A stretch of DNA of 64,000 bases, taken from contig FMBT01000305.1 in assembly GCA_900095095.1 (NCBI GenBank), forward strand, positions 372,001-436,000. The letters run 5' to 3'. Of this stretch, positions 1 to 12,376 are shown piece after piece; position 1 is the stretch's first letter, and each line of letters begins with the position of its first letter. Source of the DNA: Fragilariopsis cylindrus CCMP1102. Taxonomy: Eukaryota; Bacillariophyta; Bacillariophyceae; Bacillariales; Bacillariaceae. The translations under genes and the position numbers were made by a program. A model generated the notes under the pieces. That model searched no databases. It had not been told where the DNA came from and was given only the letters and a program-made list of their open reading frames with translations.

Positions 1-2276
1 TCCTTTCTCACCTGATATTAATGACACAACCATTCATTTTGAAAATCAACGCCACCAAGAAAATGACAATACAACTGAAAGTCCGAAAATACCACACAAC
101 GATACAGTTGAAAATGCTGATATACCAACTACACCTACTTCACCTATCCTAAACAGACAAATGTTCTCTCCAAAATCATCTCAACCATCCCAACAACCAA
201 GTGTTGCACCTGCAAGTCCAATACGTCGATCAACACGTTCAAACTTTGGCAACGCACCAGTCAAATTTGATCCGTCAAATAATTTAGCAACCAACTATAC
301 TAAAGCTGACACCAACACATCACCAATCGAACACTACTGTAAGACGTTAGGAATCAAACTACCAACAGCCACAAGAGGTCAAACAATTAGTCAAGGCGGC
401 TGCAAGAAAACTAGCTATACTTGTGAACAACAAAAACTACCAAAGGTAAAAAGAAATCAACTCAACTCATATCATCTCAATTGCTTAAACTGGTCAATAC
501 TACTCAACGTTTGCCACACAGGCTTAACAACATTGGACGCATTTGTATCTGAAGCAAATAAAAACACAATCAATGGCTACCTTGAATACTTTAATCCTGC
601 CTTATTAGTTACAGTTGCTGATAAGGAAGATAATCCAACCCTGAAGGAAGCTATGAATGGACCAGACGCAACTGGCTTTATGAAAGCAATGGAGATAGAA
701 ATTGAAACCTTAATCAAAATGAATGCATTTATCGTGGTCGACAGAGAACCATGGATGAATGTAGTATCATCTGTCTGGGCATTCAAAAGGAAACGATATC
801 CTGATGGATGTTTACGAAAACTAAAAGCCAGAATATGCGCTCGTGGCTTTGAGCAAATAGAGGGAGTTGATTACTTCGAGACATATGCACCAGTAGTACA
901 GTGGATGACAGTTCGCTTGGTACTAATTATGACAATACTATTGAACTTAGAGAACAAACAAATCGATTACACTGCAGCGTTTTTGCAGGCACCACTCGAT
1001 CATGATGTATACGTTGACATGCCAAAGCTGTTCACCGTTGAAGGAAAAGTATGGAAGTTGCAAAGAGCAATCTATGGGCTGAAAGACGCTCCCAGGGCAT
1101 ACTTTCTTCATACTAAAAACAAATTAGAAGAATTGGGATTTAGACAGTCAGATGCTGACCCATGTTTGTTTATATCACCAACAGTTATCTGTCTCATCTA
1201 TGTAGACGACGCACTATTTATTTACAAATCACCCGAAGAAGTTAACATACTAACATCAAGAATGAAAGAAATTGGACTACTTTTTGAAGAAGAATCCGAC
1301 GTAGCTGGCTATTTAGGAGTTCTAATCGATCGAGATCCAGATAATGACACAATAACACTTAGACAAAGTGGTTTAGCACAACGAATTGTCGAAGCTCTGC
1401 ATCTCGATGACGATACAACCTCCGTACGAACGCCAGCTGACTCCTCTTACCATTAGATGAAGATGGAGAATTGGCACATGAACTATACAACTATGCATCT
1501 GTAAATGGAATGATACAATATTTGCAAGGTCACTCGCGCCTGATATAACTTTTGCTTCATCGCAAACATCAAGATATACATTCAATCCAAACGATCACAC
1601 GAAATAGCACTTGAACGAATAGGACGTTACTTGAAAGGTACGATTGATGGAGGATTAATACTTAAACCAAATTTAAATGAATCACAATACAAAATTGATA
1701 TTTATGTGGATGCTGCTTTTGCAAGTGGCTGGGGTACAGAGATTGGAACGAATCCAGATTCAGTCAAATCTCGTACTGGATATATTATTGAAGTAATGGG
1801 TTGTGGAGTACTATGGTGCTCCAAATTGCAACCATGTATTGCAACATCAACCATGGAATCGGAATATACTGCACTATCGATGGCTTTAAGAGCCGCGATT
1901 CCTCTAATTGAAGTTACAACAGCAATAAACAAAGGACTTAAATTCACTACAACTAAACTACTAACATTTAAAGCAACTGTTCATGAAGATAACATGGGTG
2001 CTCTACGACTTGCTCAACTTGAACCGGGTAGAAATACACCAAGATCAAAGTTCTATGCATTGAAATTGCATTGGTTTCGATCTTGGCTGAAACCAAAAGA
2101 AATAGAAATCATACATTGCCCAACTAAAGACCAAAAGGCCGACTATCTTACGAAAGCATTAGGACCGACAATGTTTGAAGCATGCAGACTATTATCAATG
2201 GGCTGGTGATCCCATTACAATCATCACTTTTTAAAGGGAGCCGTATAAAATCGAATTTACAAGGCTCCAAAGGGAG
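1..2276 (+). mobile_element. Ty1/copia LTR retrotransposon, 3' part of pol (broken)
   Basis: This is the 3' portion of a Ty1/copia-type element whose 5' end lies outside the window. Seen in order: a low-complexity linker such as follows integrase, a reverse transcriptase region (about 660-1400) with a YVDD catalytic box near 1200, and an RNase H region (about 1690-2200) ending in the ADYLTKAL-type motif usual for copia. A purine-rich tract precedes a TG that should open the 3' LTR at 2277. It looks broken, with about one or two breaks in the part seen. Age cannot be judged without the other LTR. Diatom genomes commonly carry copia elements of the CoDi groups; assignment to a subgroup would need a tree. 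Confidence 0.9.
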
Positions 2277-2480
2277 TGTCAAAGTAATTTAGATTGTGCG
2301 CGCACGTGATGTCAATTATATCATATGCAGATATTTAGTTAGTAGAAGAACTCATAATTTAACATAACGTAAAACATAAACTTAACTTACTACGACTTTA
2401 CTAATAGTGTGTACGTTTAATCTCTTCATAGTTTTGATTCACGAGAATGAGTCCCATTTTCTTTCATCCTCCATCATCGC
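2277..2480 (+). repeat. Probable 3' LTR of the copia element (right edge uncertain)
   Basis: The sequence directly after the purine tract opens with TGTCAAAG, a typical LTR start. The right edge is not visible because the 5' LTR is outside the window. A CA dinucleotide in the 2440-2530 stretch could close it. The ABC-F gene begins at 2754, so its promoter may overlap or adjoin this LTR. Confidence 0.4.
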
Positions 2481-2753
2481 AAATCAAATCATCGGAATCA
2501 ATCGATGGATCCATAAAAAAATTAGAAAAATAAATCAGACTGAAAAATAAAGTTCCATAACTTATTGTCATGTCTGTCACCATCAACAACCACACAGGCA
2601 GGTGCAGCATCATCGAACACACCTCTTTTATTACGCATACTTGAATGCCGATATAGCATACAAACTAAGTTATAGGATTTGATAGGAAACGAGACACTGA
2701 GAGTGTGAATTTCTGCGACGAAAAGAGATAGAGATACAGAGAAAACAATAATC

Positions 2754-5681
2754 ATGGCGTTGATTACAGTATCCGTTCCCCGTGAATGGTCATGTATCAT
2801 TACTACTATCTCACTTATTTTGACACAAATTTTATACTTTTCTGAGCCTTCGATTGCCTGGATGACAACGACAACGACGTTGACATCGTTGACATCAACG
2901 AAAGCTAGAATACAACAATCGTATCATTACGACGACGAAGAAATGAACTCTATAACGACCAGATTTATTTCATCAAGGCGGTGCAATAGTAGGCAATTTT
3001 TGAATAAACTCTTTGCTACTACTTCCACGGACGGTTCTTCTTCTTCATCGACATCATCATCATCATCATCATCACGTTCTGGACCCGTGCTATCGGTAGA
3101 AAATCTAAGTTGCACTCATGACGGAGGAGGGACATATCAACTTCAAAATGTAGATTTTAATCTTCAACGTGGTGCTAAGGCGGCATTGATTGGAAGAAAT
3201 GGCACGGGAAAGTCTACGCTATTAAAAATCCTTCACGAATCATATTTGACAACAAATGATATAATGTCATCTTCCTATTCTTCGTCATCATCATCAGACT
3301 ACAAATACACAGGGAAGGTACAAATTCCTAAAACGATACGAATATCGATGGTTGATCAAGAACCACCAGCACCTGGCGATGTAACGGTTGGTGATGCTAT
3401 TTTAGGAATCGACATAGATAACGTGTTCTCTTCTTCTTCTCTTTCATCCAAAAACATAATGGATGTTGTAAGGAGATACGTTGTATCGTCAAAATACGCC
3501 GCCGCTGGGGAAGGTGATGGTATTAAAGATATTGGTTATGATCCAAGTATTTTTGTTAAAGCAAGTTCTGATATGGATGATCTAGGTGGATGGGACGTCT
3601 TAACAAAGGCTGAAGAGATTACAACGAAGTTGAAAGTTCATCATCTGCAAGATCAACCGCTAGCAAAACTTTCGGGTGGAGAACGGAAACGAGTGGCTCT
3701 GTGTGCGGCTCTCATTGAAGAACCTGATGTACTACTTTTAGATGAACCTACAAATTTCCTGTCGTTGGCAGGCGTAGAATGGCTTGCCGATTTATTAACG
3801 GAAAGAAGCAGTGGTGGTAATAACAAACAATTAACAATTCTCATGGTAACGCACGATCGATCCTTTTTAGAGCAAGTCTGTGATCGGATTGTTGAATTGG
3901 ATCGTGGATCACTCTACGAGCATCCAGGAACGTATTCATCGTACCTACAGGCTAAGGAGGAACGATTGGCTACCGAGGATGCAGCGATACAATCAGCCAA
4001 GTCCAAATACAGAGTCGAATTGGAATGGATGAGAAGACAACCCAGGCGCGTGCAAGCAAGAGCAAATCTCGCATAGACGCTTACTATAAATTAGAAAAGG
4101 CCACCAAACCAAGGCCGAGAGATCCGAATCTTAATCTAGTAGAAATCAGTGATGGATCTACGAGAAGGATTGGTGGCAAGATCGTTTCTCTGGAAGGCGT
4201 TACGCTAACATTTCCTGGCGACGAAGGTAGCGAGGATCGTGTTATGTTAGACGATTTTAGTTATGATTTTTGTTTCGGGGATCGAATCTGGTACGTTTTA
4301 TTTTTTTGAGTCTTTTCGTTCTACTATGCCTATCATTACATTTCTCGTTTCATTATAGCCGTTTATCTCCGAGTAAGATTTTGAAAAATCTTTCGAGCTC
4401 ATATAGTTCATTGTCACAACTTTCTTCTTATTCTTATCAGTCTCGCTGGAGCCAACGGTGTTGGCAAAACAACATTTACAAAACTTATAACCGGCGAATT
4501 AGAGGCCAATAGTGGAATCGTCGATGTTGGAGATACTGTTGGTAAGTTTATGCATTCGTGATTATCTCAAAGAGCATTCCCTAGTTGGTTTTTTTACTCA
4601 TCTACTTAATTAACTGACCTTTGGAAACCTTTGTAGTTCTTGGCGTGTACGACCAGCTTGGCTTGAAGTTCGATGCAGTAGCAGAAAGTCAAACTGTCAT
4701 GGAATTCGTTGTTGATCAAATTCAAGCCGGTGTGGCGAACTCTATGACAGATACTCCTAGTGAAGCCAGGAACTTGTTGCAACAGTTTGAATTCCCGAAA
4801 ACTCGATGGGATGAACGGATCTCGATTCTATCAGGAGGAGAAAGAAGACGGTTGCAACTACTATCGGTGCTGAGTGTCGTGAGTGGCTTAACAAGTGTCA
4901 TTAAAGAGTATGCAATTCGAAAAATCTTGACTGACATGTGCGCTCATCTTTTTTTGTCTGCCCCCTATTCATCATTCACAGAAACCAAACTTTTTAGTGC
5001 TCGACGAACGTAAGTCTAAACAAAATAATGCCACCATCTTCCAGTGATTCTAATCTCTAAATCTACTGTAACTTACTTGTGTCTCGCTTGTTCGTTCCTT
5101 TTGCTTCTTCATTTGCTTGCACACTAACAGCCAGTGTTGACATGGATCTAGATACCCTATCGGCTTTGGAAAATTACCTAGAACAGTTTCAGGGTGTTCT
5201 TCTTGTTGTTAGTCACGACCGTTCGTTTGCTGATAAAGTAACCGATCATTTATTTGTATTTGAGGGAGATGGTGTAATAAAGGACTTTCAGGGCAGTCTC
5301 TCCGAATATGGGAGCTGTCTAGTCGAGTTAGAAAATCAGAAAATTCAAGACTCTGTAGTAGGGGATTCGAATGAAAGAGGGTCTACTAGCACTAAACAAA
5401 TCGACTACAAAGAAGACCAAGCCAAACGTAACGAGTTGCGCAACCTCGTCCGTCAATCAAAGAAGGAAATGCTGAACATAGAACGATCACTGGAAAAGCT
5501 TAAGCCTAAGGCAGCGGATGCGCAATCAGAGATCGATGGGTCTAGTAACGATGAAGGCTGGACTGTATTAGCAGAACTAACCGATAAATTAAATGGAATC
5601 AACGAAGAAATAGATGACAAAGAAATGAGGTGGCTTGAACTGGCAGAACAGATAGAAGAGGTTGATTCCGAAGAAATATAG
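2754..5681 (+). CDS. ABC-F family ATPase (Uup/EttA-like), N-terminal targeting region
   Basis: Soluble twin-cassette ABC-F ATPase; the family acts on ribosomes rather than in transport. Exons read as 2754-4290, 4441-4541, 4637-4878, 4982-5009 and 5131-5681, all with GT-AG introns (150, 95, 103 and 121 bp), giving about 819 residues. The first cassette has Walker A GRNGTGKST, signature LSGGERKR and Walker B LLLDEPTN. The second has GANGVGKTT, LSGGERRR and a DEP split by intron 4. A charged coiled coil of the Uup C-terminal type ends the protein. The N-terminus (about 90 residues) is hydrophobic and then Ser/Thr-rich, suggesting targeting to an organelle, perhaps the plastid. One base appears to be missing at the CCC at 4041-4043, where the frame must change within the conserved RRQP-QAR-SKSKSRID linker. 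The gene converges on the MYND gene 150 bp away. Confidence 0.9.
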
Positions 5682-5746
5682 AAACTATATCTCTAGCTAG
5701 GAAACAATACAAGTAGTTAATTTTGGCCTTTTTTATCGTAATATAT

Positions 5747-5829
5747 AGTTATTGTTTTTATTATTAATGTACAAATATTGGAGGTTGATCGAAAACTAAT
5801 AACTATAAACATTTATGCAAAAGCGTGCA
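5747..5829. repeat. Direct repeat copy A flanking the MYND gene
   Basis: About 60 positions here match 7464-7583 closely in the same orientation, including AGTTATTGTTTTTATTATTA and then GATCGAAAAC followed by ATAAACATTT. The copy ends at the stop codon of the MYND gene. Confidence 0.75.
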
Positions 5830-5830
5830 C

Positions 5831-7171
5831 TTATGTTTTGATAAGCTTTGGACACGTATCCTTGTGTGACACGGCATATTGCCCTCCTTTGCCTTTCCAG
5901 TGCTTTTTTTGGCATGCTTCTGAACAATACCAAGTGACCTTGCATCGAGTGCATTGGAGAGAGGCTGGTTCGTAACATTGTTTACAAGTAGTGTTCTTGG
6001 CAATTTTCGCCAACGCTTTGGAGGTATTCAGAATCTTCCAAAATGGCACAGCGACAACATCGTCGTATGGAAACGATTCAAATTTCAATCTGCAACCAAA
6101 GCCCGATTTTAGGTCAAAAGCCACAATCTTGGCCCGATTATGCGCCTTCATCCCTGGAGCTAGGTAAAAATCAGGGGTGGCCGATCCAGGAATGTTGTCG
6201 ACTTTTGTCGTAAGTTCCCATACAGCATTGTTGCGCTTCTCAACTATCATGTTTCCTTTAGTCAACAGTTGGAATAGAATGGAGCCATCGTCATTTGGTT
6301 TCTTCCCACCAGCATATCGCTGTTTACGGAGCCACTCTAATAACCCTGGTGTCCGCTCCCACGAACTCTTGTTGTCGTTGACAAGGCAAACTGCTTCCTC
6401 CATGCCGCCACTCGAATAAGAATCTGGCTTTCTAGGGAGGGGGATGTCACCCAGTAACAAACATGGAGGATAATTATTGCACATTAGTGCTTGTACCAAC
6501 GTGTCTTGCAGATCAGGCTCAGAGCAGACGCCTAATTTGAATCTTAGAAAATCAATGATTACAAAACCGTAGCGAAAACTTGCCTGTCTACTTTTCCTTC
6601 CTTCGGAATGCTTTTCTGCAATTTCTTCCGCCAATTTGTAGTCCCCGATTTGAATGAGGGCATTGAATAAAAGCTGTTTCACTCCTTGATTGTCGTTAGG
6701 ATTCACTTTGAGGATAAAACGAAACTTTTCAATCGCATCAGCTACTTTTCCTAGACTACATTGAACACGAGCAAGGCCGCATTGTGCCCTAAGGAAAGGT
6801 CGGTGTTCCGTATGCCCCCAATCAATTGAAGACTGTTGTACCATATCAGGCCACATCAACCGAGATGCGGTAAGTGCCATCTCATAGGTCTTCTCTGCCT
6901 TATGCAGATCTGGTGGACTGATCTCGCTGACGTAAAGACTCGCCCAATAATTAAGAGCTTCCACACTGAACGGGAAGATGGCAAGAGCTTCATGCAAAGC
7001 TGAAAATTTGTCTGAAACTGATTCTACATCATAGGCATCGTATACACGATATATAGCTTCTTCTTCGTTAGCGTCATAGCGTAGAATCGGCGAACATATA
7101 TCTGGAGGCGACGTTGTGTAAGTTCGAAGCTCCGATGCACGAGGAAGAATTGGGACTGGTGGGGTTTCCAT
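5831..7171 (-). CDS. TPR and C-terminal MYND zinc-finger protein
   Basis: Intronless gene of 446 residues. The C-terminus (about residues 397-440) is a MYND zinc finger with the expected spacing: CKQCYEPASLQCTRC, then YCSEACQKKHW, then a His and Cys before the end. MYND fingers mediate protein contacts in transcriptional or signalling adaptors. Residues about 50-210 contain TPR-like helical pairs (HEALAIFPFSVEALNYWA, AEKTYEMAL, AIEKFRFILKVNPND), similar to ST7-type TPR arrays. The middle section is not recognised. No SET motifs are seen, so it is not a SMYD methyltransferase. The start at 7171 is the first ATG of the open frame. The gene is bracketed by two diverged direct repeats at 5747-5829 and 7464-7583, which is unusual. 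No frame breaks are seen. Confidence 0.85.
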   Translation of the reverse strand: METPPVPILPRASELRTYTTSPPDICSPILRYDANEEEAIYRVYDAYDVESVSDKFSALHEALAIFPFSVEALNYWASLYVSEISPPDLHKAEKTYEMALTASRLMWPDMVQQSSIDWGHTEHRPFLRAQCGLARVQCSLGKVADAIEKFRFILKVNPNDNQGVKQLLFNALIQIGDYKLAEEIAEKHSEGRKSRQASFRYGFVIIDFLRFKLGVCSEPDLQDTLVQALMCNNYPPCLLLGDIPLPRKPDSYSSGGMEEAVCLVNDNKSSWERTPGLLEWLRKQRYAGGKKPNDDGSILFQLLTKGNMIVEKRNNAVWELTTKVDNIPGSATPDFYLAPGMKAHNRAKIVAFDLKSGFGCRLKFESFPYDDVVAVPFWKILNTSKALAKIAKNTTCKQCYEPASLQCTRCKVTWYCSEACQKKHWKGKGGQYAVSHKDTCPKLIKT

Positions 7172-7463
7172 GGCAACAGAATTTTTGAAGAGTAAGGCAA
7201 AGGATTGGGAGAAGAGAGTATAGTTGTCGTCACAAAGTAAGTCCTCGCAGAAGATCAGAATTTGGGAACAACGACGGGCAACTTATCGGAGGAAAAACTA
7301 TATTTTACCGAAATTCAAAAATATAGTAAGAAATAACGTCTTTTTGTTTGAATGTATCTACTCCTTTTGGTTGAACGTGTCAACAACAACTTCTAAATCC
7401 ACGTCTAATCCTATTGTTTTAAGCACCGGCTTTTGGCCGTCCGGAAGTCACATAAGCGTATAA

Positions 7464-7583
7464 AGTTATTGTTTTTGTTTTTATTATTAATTATTATGAT
7501 GGCCGTCCTCCGTCCGGCACCGTAAAAATATTGGGGGCTGATCGAAAACGAATAATTATAAACATTTTTGCAGAAGCATGTAC
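7464..7583. repeat. Direct repeat copy B upstream of the MYND gene
   Basis: Second copy of the 5747-5829 segment, same orientation, with about 35 extra bases in the middle (GATGGCCGTCCTCCGTCCGG region). The outer parts align with only a few substitutions. Confidence 0.75.
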
Positions 7584-8540
7584 TGTATCATAGACGGGTT
7601 TTTTGCAATGCTACAGTAGAATGCGTGTATGCAAAGCATGTATGGAAATTATTTAGGCGTGCTTTAACCACTAAGGGGTGTGTGCATACTATTTTTCAAA
7701 GCGTTTATGTAAAAGTGCTCAAAAGATAAAAATATCAAGTTCTTTCTAGGAAACCCAAAAATATTAGTGGCGGAATCGGAAGGCCCCCACCCTAGCTAGC
7801 TACCCTAGCTAGCTAGCTAGCTAGCAATCTATTAGCAATGTGAATAGCGGAGGAATTAGACACGACTTCGACGAGGTTCATTGACAGGCTTGCGATAATT
7901 CTTCAAAATTTTACACTCATAAGCAATACTTAGGATGTATAAACTTAAGTTCAACTAAAATGACAAAATTTGTCTGGAATCTTGACCCCCTACTCATTGC
8001 GACGACGATAAAAAAAGTGATGCACATGCACATTCTTATTATTTATTTGTCGTACTTCAAGGAGCGCAGTCGTACGTAAAAACGTACTTCAAGGGAGTAC
8101 AGTAAGTAAAATAAAAAAAAGCTTGTACAGCCTCCCACATGCTTATACATCTAATTAGCAACCCGCATAGGGCTTAATAATTATTTTATCTTCGCTCCGT
8201 TTTTAGGTAAAAATGCACCAATCAAAATTCTTTAAATTGGCACGTATTGCGAAATCTATTAATAGAAGATCCGTGCCACACACAGAAGAGAAACGTGCTC
8301 GGCATGGGTTATTCGCGTGGATCGTTTCAATTATTTCTTAACAAAAATCAGAAATCACATCCATTGAAATATGAATCATCATTACAGAAGAGAAACTAGA
8401 AGGGATCGATCATGAAATAAGTTGCAAAGATTTTATCTTTTATTCTATCACTTCACAGTTTAGTGTGCTCATACTAGTAGTCTCATTTTCTTAAAACCTA
8501 TTTTCTCAAAACCTACGATCAAAATAGAACAGAGAGAAAG
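7584..8540. other. Intergenic, with a CTAG microsatellite
   Basis: No coding signal is seen. A CTAG tetranucleotide run lies at about 7792-7825. The 13-base word ACAGAAGAGAAAC, or a close match, occurs near 8281 and again near 8385, about 150-260 bp upstream of the next start codon. Confidence 0.6.
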
Positions 8541-11284
8541 ATGGTTTCGTTTATCAAAGCATTTGCTACCGTTGCAATCTGCGGTAGCCTACTCGTTACT
8601 TCTACCAATGCAGAAGGACATACCGCGGACAAATTGTCCATGTATCCAAATGGATTACCTTGTACTCCGTGTCCCATCGATATGTCTACTGCAGTTACAA
8701 GAGCAGTTGATATGGAAGAGTGTACAGTCTATGTGAAAGTTAATTTATTTGCTAGTGAAACAGGTACGTATATTAAGAAGATTGTTGAGATACGACTTCT
8801 TTAGTGTGATGTGTAGGTAGTACCGTAATATTTGTGTGCTGACACGAATATGTGTATTTCTTTTCTTCTTTTTGTTGCTGTTGTTTGGACAAACAGGATA
8901 CTTCGAGATTGAGGGATGTCAAGGTGTGAATCCTACGTTGCATCTTACTGTTGGACGTACTTATCTGTTTGATCAAAGTGATGATTCGAATTGGTATCAT
9001 TTAATTGGTTTCGCGTACGAAGCTGATGGTGCACATGTTGCTGTGGATGAATTAGAACCTGGGATTGCACCAGGATCTTCAAATTGTTCCGCTACATTCA
9101 GTTGTCCCGCACCGATGTATTACATGGCAGGAGAATATACTGGTTCGTACAGTAACAATCCAAGTCTTGTTGATATCCCTGAGGGAGGCTCTGATGATTT
9201 CGGTCTTGATGCTGTTGAACCACTTTTCTTTCATCCGTTGGGTGATTGGCAAGGATATGGTCCATTCGTTACAGCATTAAACTTTAATGATGAAAATTTG
9301 ATGAAGATATTTTCTATTTCTGTCATGTTCATGCGGGTATGACTGCTCGTATTAAGCTCCTAGACGCAGAAGGGAACATGAAAAGTACCGCTAACGTACC
9401 CGAAATTCCATACGGATATACAGCGATTGATATTTTTGATTTCGGATGTGGTACATTCAATTTAACTGATTATGAATCCCTTGAAAGCACTGATTCATGT
9501 CCAGATATTTTTGTTTGTGAGGATGGTATTGATCCCGAGACAATTTATCCAAAATGTGTCCAAGCTATGAATTGTCATATGATGGCATCCATGACGACCA
9601 ATGCTGTAGGAACATCGGCCTTGTTTTGTCATCAGATGATCCCCCATCATCAAAATGCTGTCAATATGGCGAAGGCATTATTAAAAACGCACGATATTAT
9701 TTGTCAAGAAGAGGGTCCAACCGAAGAGGGAGCTGTCATTCCTTGGGAATGTGATCTTGCACCAATCCTATATGATATCATCAATGTCCAAAATTCACAA
9801 ATTATTGACATGTACGGTGCCTTAGATCAACTCGGTGCTGACGCATACGCAAACTGTGATGTTGAATTTCAAGAATATGATAATGTCTTTTCGCGTCTAC
9901 TTTCCGAGAAACAACCTGAACCACAACAATTTCTTCGCGATCTCGAAGGACACGAGGAAGGCGAATCTACTTACAAAAGCGCTATTGATTGCACACCTTG
10001 CGAAGGTACTGATGGTGAATGTACTGTGAAGGTCGGTGTTAATTTGGTAGCCGGTGAATGGGGTTACTTTATCGTTGAAGGTTGTGATGGAGTTAATCCC
10101 ACTCTACATTTGGAAGTCGGTCGTACTTATTTGTTTGATCAGAGTGATGTTTCGAATTGGTACCATTTGATTGGTTTCGCGTACGAAGCTGATGGTGCAC
10201 ATGCTGGTGTTGACGAATTAGAACCTGGTATCGCACCCCCTGGTTCTGATTCAGATTGTGCTGATACCTCGAGTTGTCCTGCCCCCATGTACTTCATGGA
10301 TGGTACCTACACTGGTTCATACAGTAACAATCCTGATCTTGTTGATATCCCTGAACCACCATCTGATGACTTTGGTTTAGATGCTGTCGAACCATTATTC
10401 TTCCATCCCATCGGAGACTGGGAGGGTTACGGTTCGTTCGTTACCGCATTGAAATTTGACGATGAAAGCTATGATCAGGATATATTCTACTTTTGCCATG
10501 TACGTATTTAAATATATATATATATATATATATTGTCTTTTTGTATGCACGATGATTGATATATTATTATCTGCTATATCATACTAATAAAGTGCTGCTT
10601 TCCTATTTTCGATCCCTAATAATATAGGTCCATTCTGGAATGACTGCTCGCATCAAATTAATTGGATCTGATGGAGCAATGAAGAGTGTCGAAAATACTC
10701 CTGAAATTCCCTACGCATACAGCCGTGTCTCTTCTTTCGATAGGTCGTGTGGTACATACGACCTTGAGAAGTTCCAACCGAAAGACAACCCAATGTGTCC
10801 TGAAAGTTTTGTCTGTTATGATGGAGCTGGTACCCTCGCCGATACAGTGGAGTGTGTAAACAGCATGGACTGTGCAATGCTTGCTGGTATGACAGTATTT
10901 TATGGAGACGACGGGAAGGATAGTCGTATGAACGATGTTATCTTATTTCTTCGTAGCATGATTCCTCATCATCAAAATGCTGTTAACATGGCGAAAAATT
11001 TATATATTTCTGGTGACGTTGATTGTAGTAATGAAGGTCCAACCGAGGAAGGAGATAGCGTTACTACCGCATGCCTCTTGGCTCCAATTGTGCAGGGAAT
11101 TATCAATACCCAGAACAGTCAGATCCAAACCATGCGAGGCCTCCTTGAAGCTTTTGATGTTACAGAGAAGAAGGAATGTGGGTTAAAAGATATGGAGTCA
11201 TTATCTGATGCTGATACTTGTACCACCACAATGTCTATGTTTGGAGCCTTAGTTGCTGGCCTTGGCTTGGTTGGATTGAACTAA
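8541..11284 (+). CDS. Secreted protein with two cupredoxin-like + DUF305 modules
   Basis: Exons 8541-8763, 8897-10499 and 10628-11284, about 827 residues. A signal peptide (cleavage near TNA-EG) is followed by two copies of one module. Each copy begins with a CTPC motif, has a cupredoxin-like domain with a His (NWYHLIGFAYEADGAH) and a C-terminal C-x2-H-x2-M set (FCHVHAGM or FCHVHSGM) fitting a type-1 copper site, then a DUF305-type helical domain with MIPHHQNAVNMAK and a later NSQI-x2-M. The end is a short hydrophobic tail (FGALVAGLGLVGLN) that could be a GPI signal. DUF305 domains are often found with copper handling in bacteria; that role is inferred here. One base is apparently missing in the TTT at 9297-9299, just before the first C-x2-H-x2-M motif. 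The paralogous module, whose matching motif is split by intron 2, confirms the intended frame. Function is probably surface copper or metal binding. Confidence 0.8.
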
Positions 11285-12376
11285 AGTTGCAGTAGTAGTT
11301 GTTGGGTTTCAATTTGTATTGGGTCTCCGGTGTGAGGTTTTTGTGAACGCGTCATGTCACGAGTGACGCACTTCGCTTCCTCACATCAATAAAGAAAATG
11401 AATGAAGTTAAAAAATGAACTATATATGTTATGATGAGATAGTAATGACCACACCCCTGCCAATCTCATCATGTACTCATTACTTTTATATAATCTATGT
11501 AATAAGGAAGTAATAAAAATAATAGTACAACAAGTTAACTAAGTAAGGATACAAGTTATTATAAAATCTATGTAATAAGGAAGTAATAATAGTAATAGTA
11601 GGACCTACAACAAGTTAACTAAGTATACAAGTGTATAGATATCATCTATACGATATATCTAGTCTCTTTAAGCATGGCATAGTCATAGCAATCTTGACAG
11701 TGACCTCGAATAGCTTAAGTGTGACTATTGTATTTCAACAGTAGTGGTGACTATTTTGAATATCAGTCAAATATCTAACAAAAGGTCACAATTGTCGCAA
11801 ATACATTGTATGTTTAAAAGTAGATGTTCTTGTTTGTTTCTGTTATTGAGAAAACATTTAATATATTCAGTATAATATAGTGATAGTTGATAGAAAATAT
11901 ATTGTCTCTTAATTATATGTAAGTATATTTAGTTTTATTGTTAAAGAGAATTTGCACTCTTCCTCATTTTGAGTGTGATGGAATGAGAGAACAACGTATT
12001 GACATAGCAGCTTTCTTTGTGGATGGAGTAGTTAGCATCAGTCCCACAAAAGCAACAGGTACCATTTTTAGATTTGATCCCTCTTTGGAGGGCAGTGGTT
12101 GGGTCAGGTTGGACTTGTTACTACTATAAAAAAACTCCACAGCTAAAGTGTGACAGTTTTCACCGCATACATGTATCATCAATTTTATGAGACAATAGTC
12201 CAAAAACTAGCTGAAAAATAATAGATTGTTTGATAGCTCATGATACAGTTGTGAATATTATTGTTTTCATAGATAGACAAAGTTATTGTTTGGATTGCTA
12301 CCACCAAAGCTGAGGAATTCACATGATTAATCTAATGATATATATATAATACTATTATTGTTGTAAGTGATTATTA
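11285..12376. other. AT-rich intergenic, 3' flank of the cupredoxin gene
   Basis: A hairpin GCGTCA...TGACGC lies at about 11350-11370, shortly after the stop. No convincing gene is seen; a 63-residue open frame at 11938-12129 has no recognisable features. The tandem repeat at 11492-11633 is listed separately. Confidence 0.5.
11492..11633. repeat. Tandem direct repeat, two copies of about 70 bp
   Basis: Both copies begin AATCTATGTAATAAGGAAGT and end with ACAACAAGTTAACTAAGTA followed by ACAAGT. The second copy (from 11565) differs by a short insertion (AGTAGGACCT region). Confidence 0.85.

Noticed and set aside
4041-4043. Programmed ribosomal frameshift in the ABC-F gene
   Set aside because: No slippery heptamer is seen, and the same single-base loss pattern recurs in many unrelated genes here, so sequence error is simpler.
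11349-11370. GCGTCA...TGACGC hairpin as a terminator
   Set aside because: Rho-independent terminators do not apply to nuclear genes, and the stem is only 6 bp. It could equally be a pair of CRE-like half sites.
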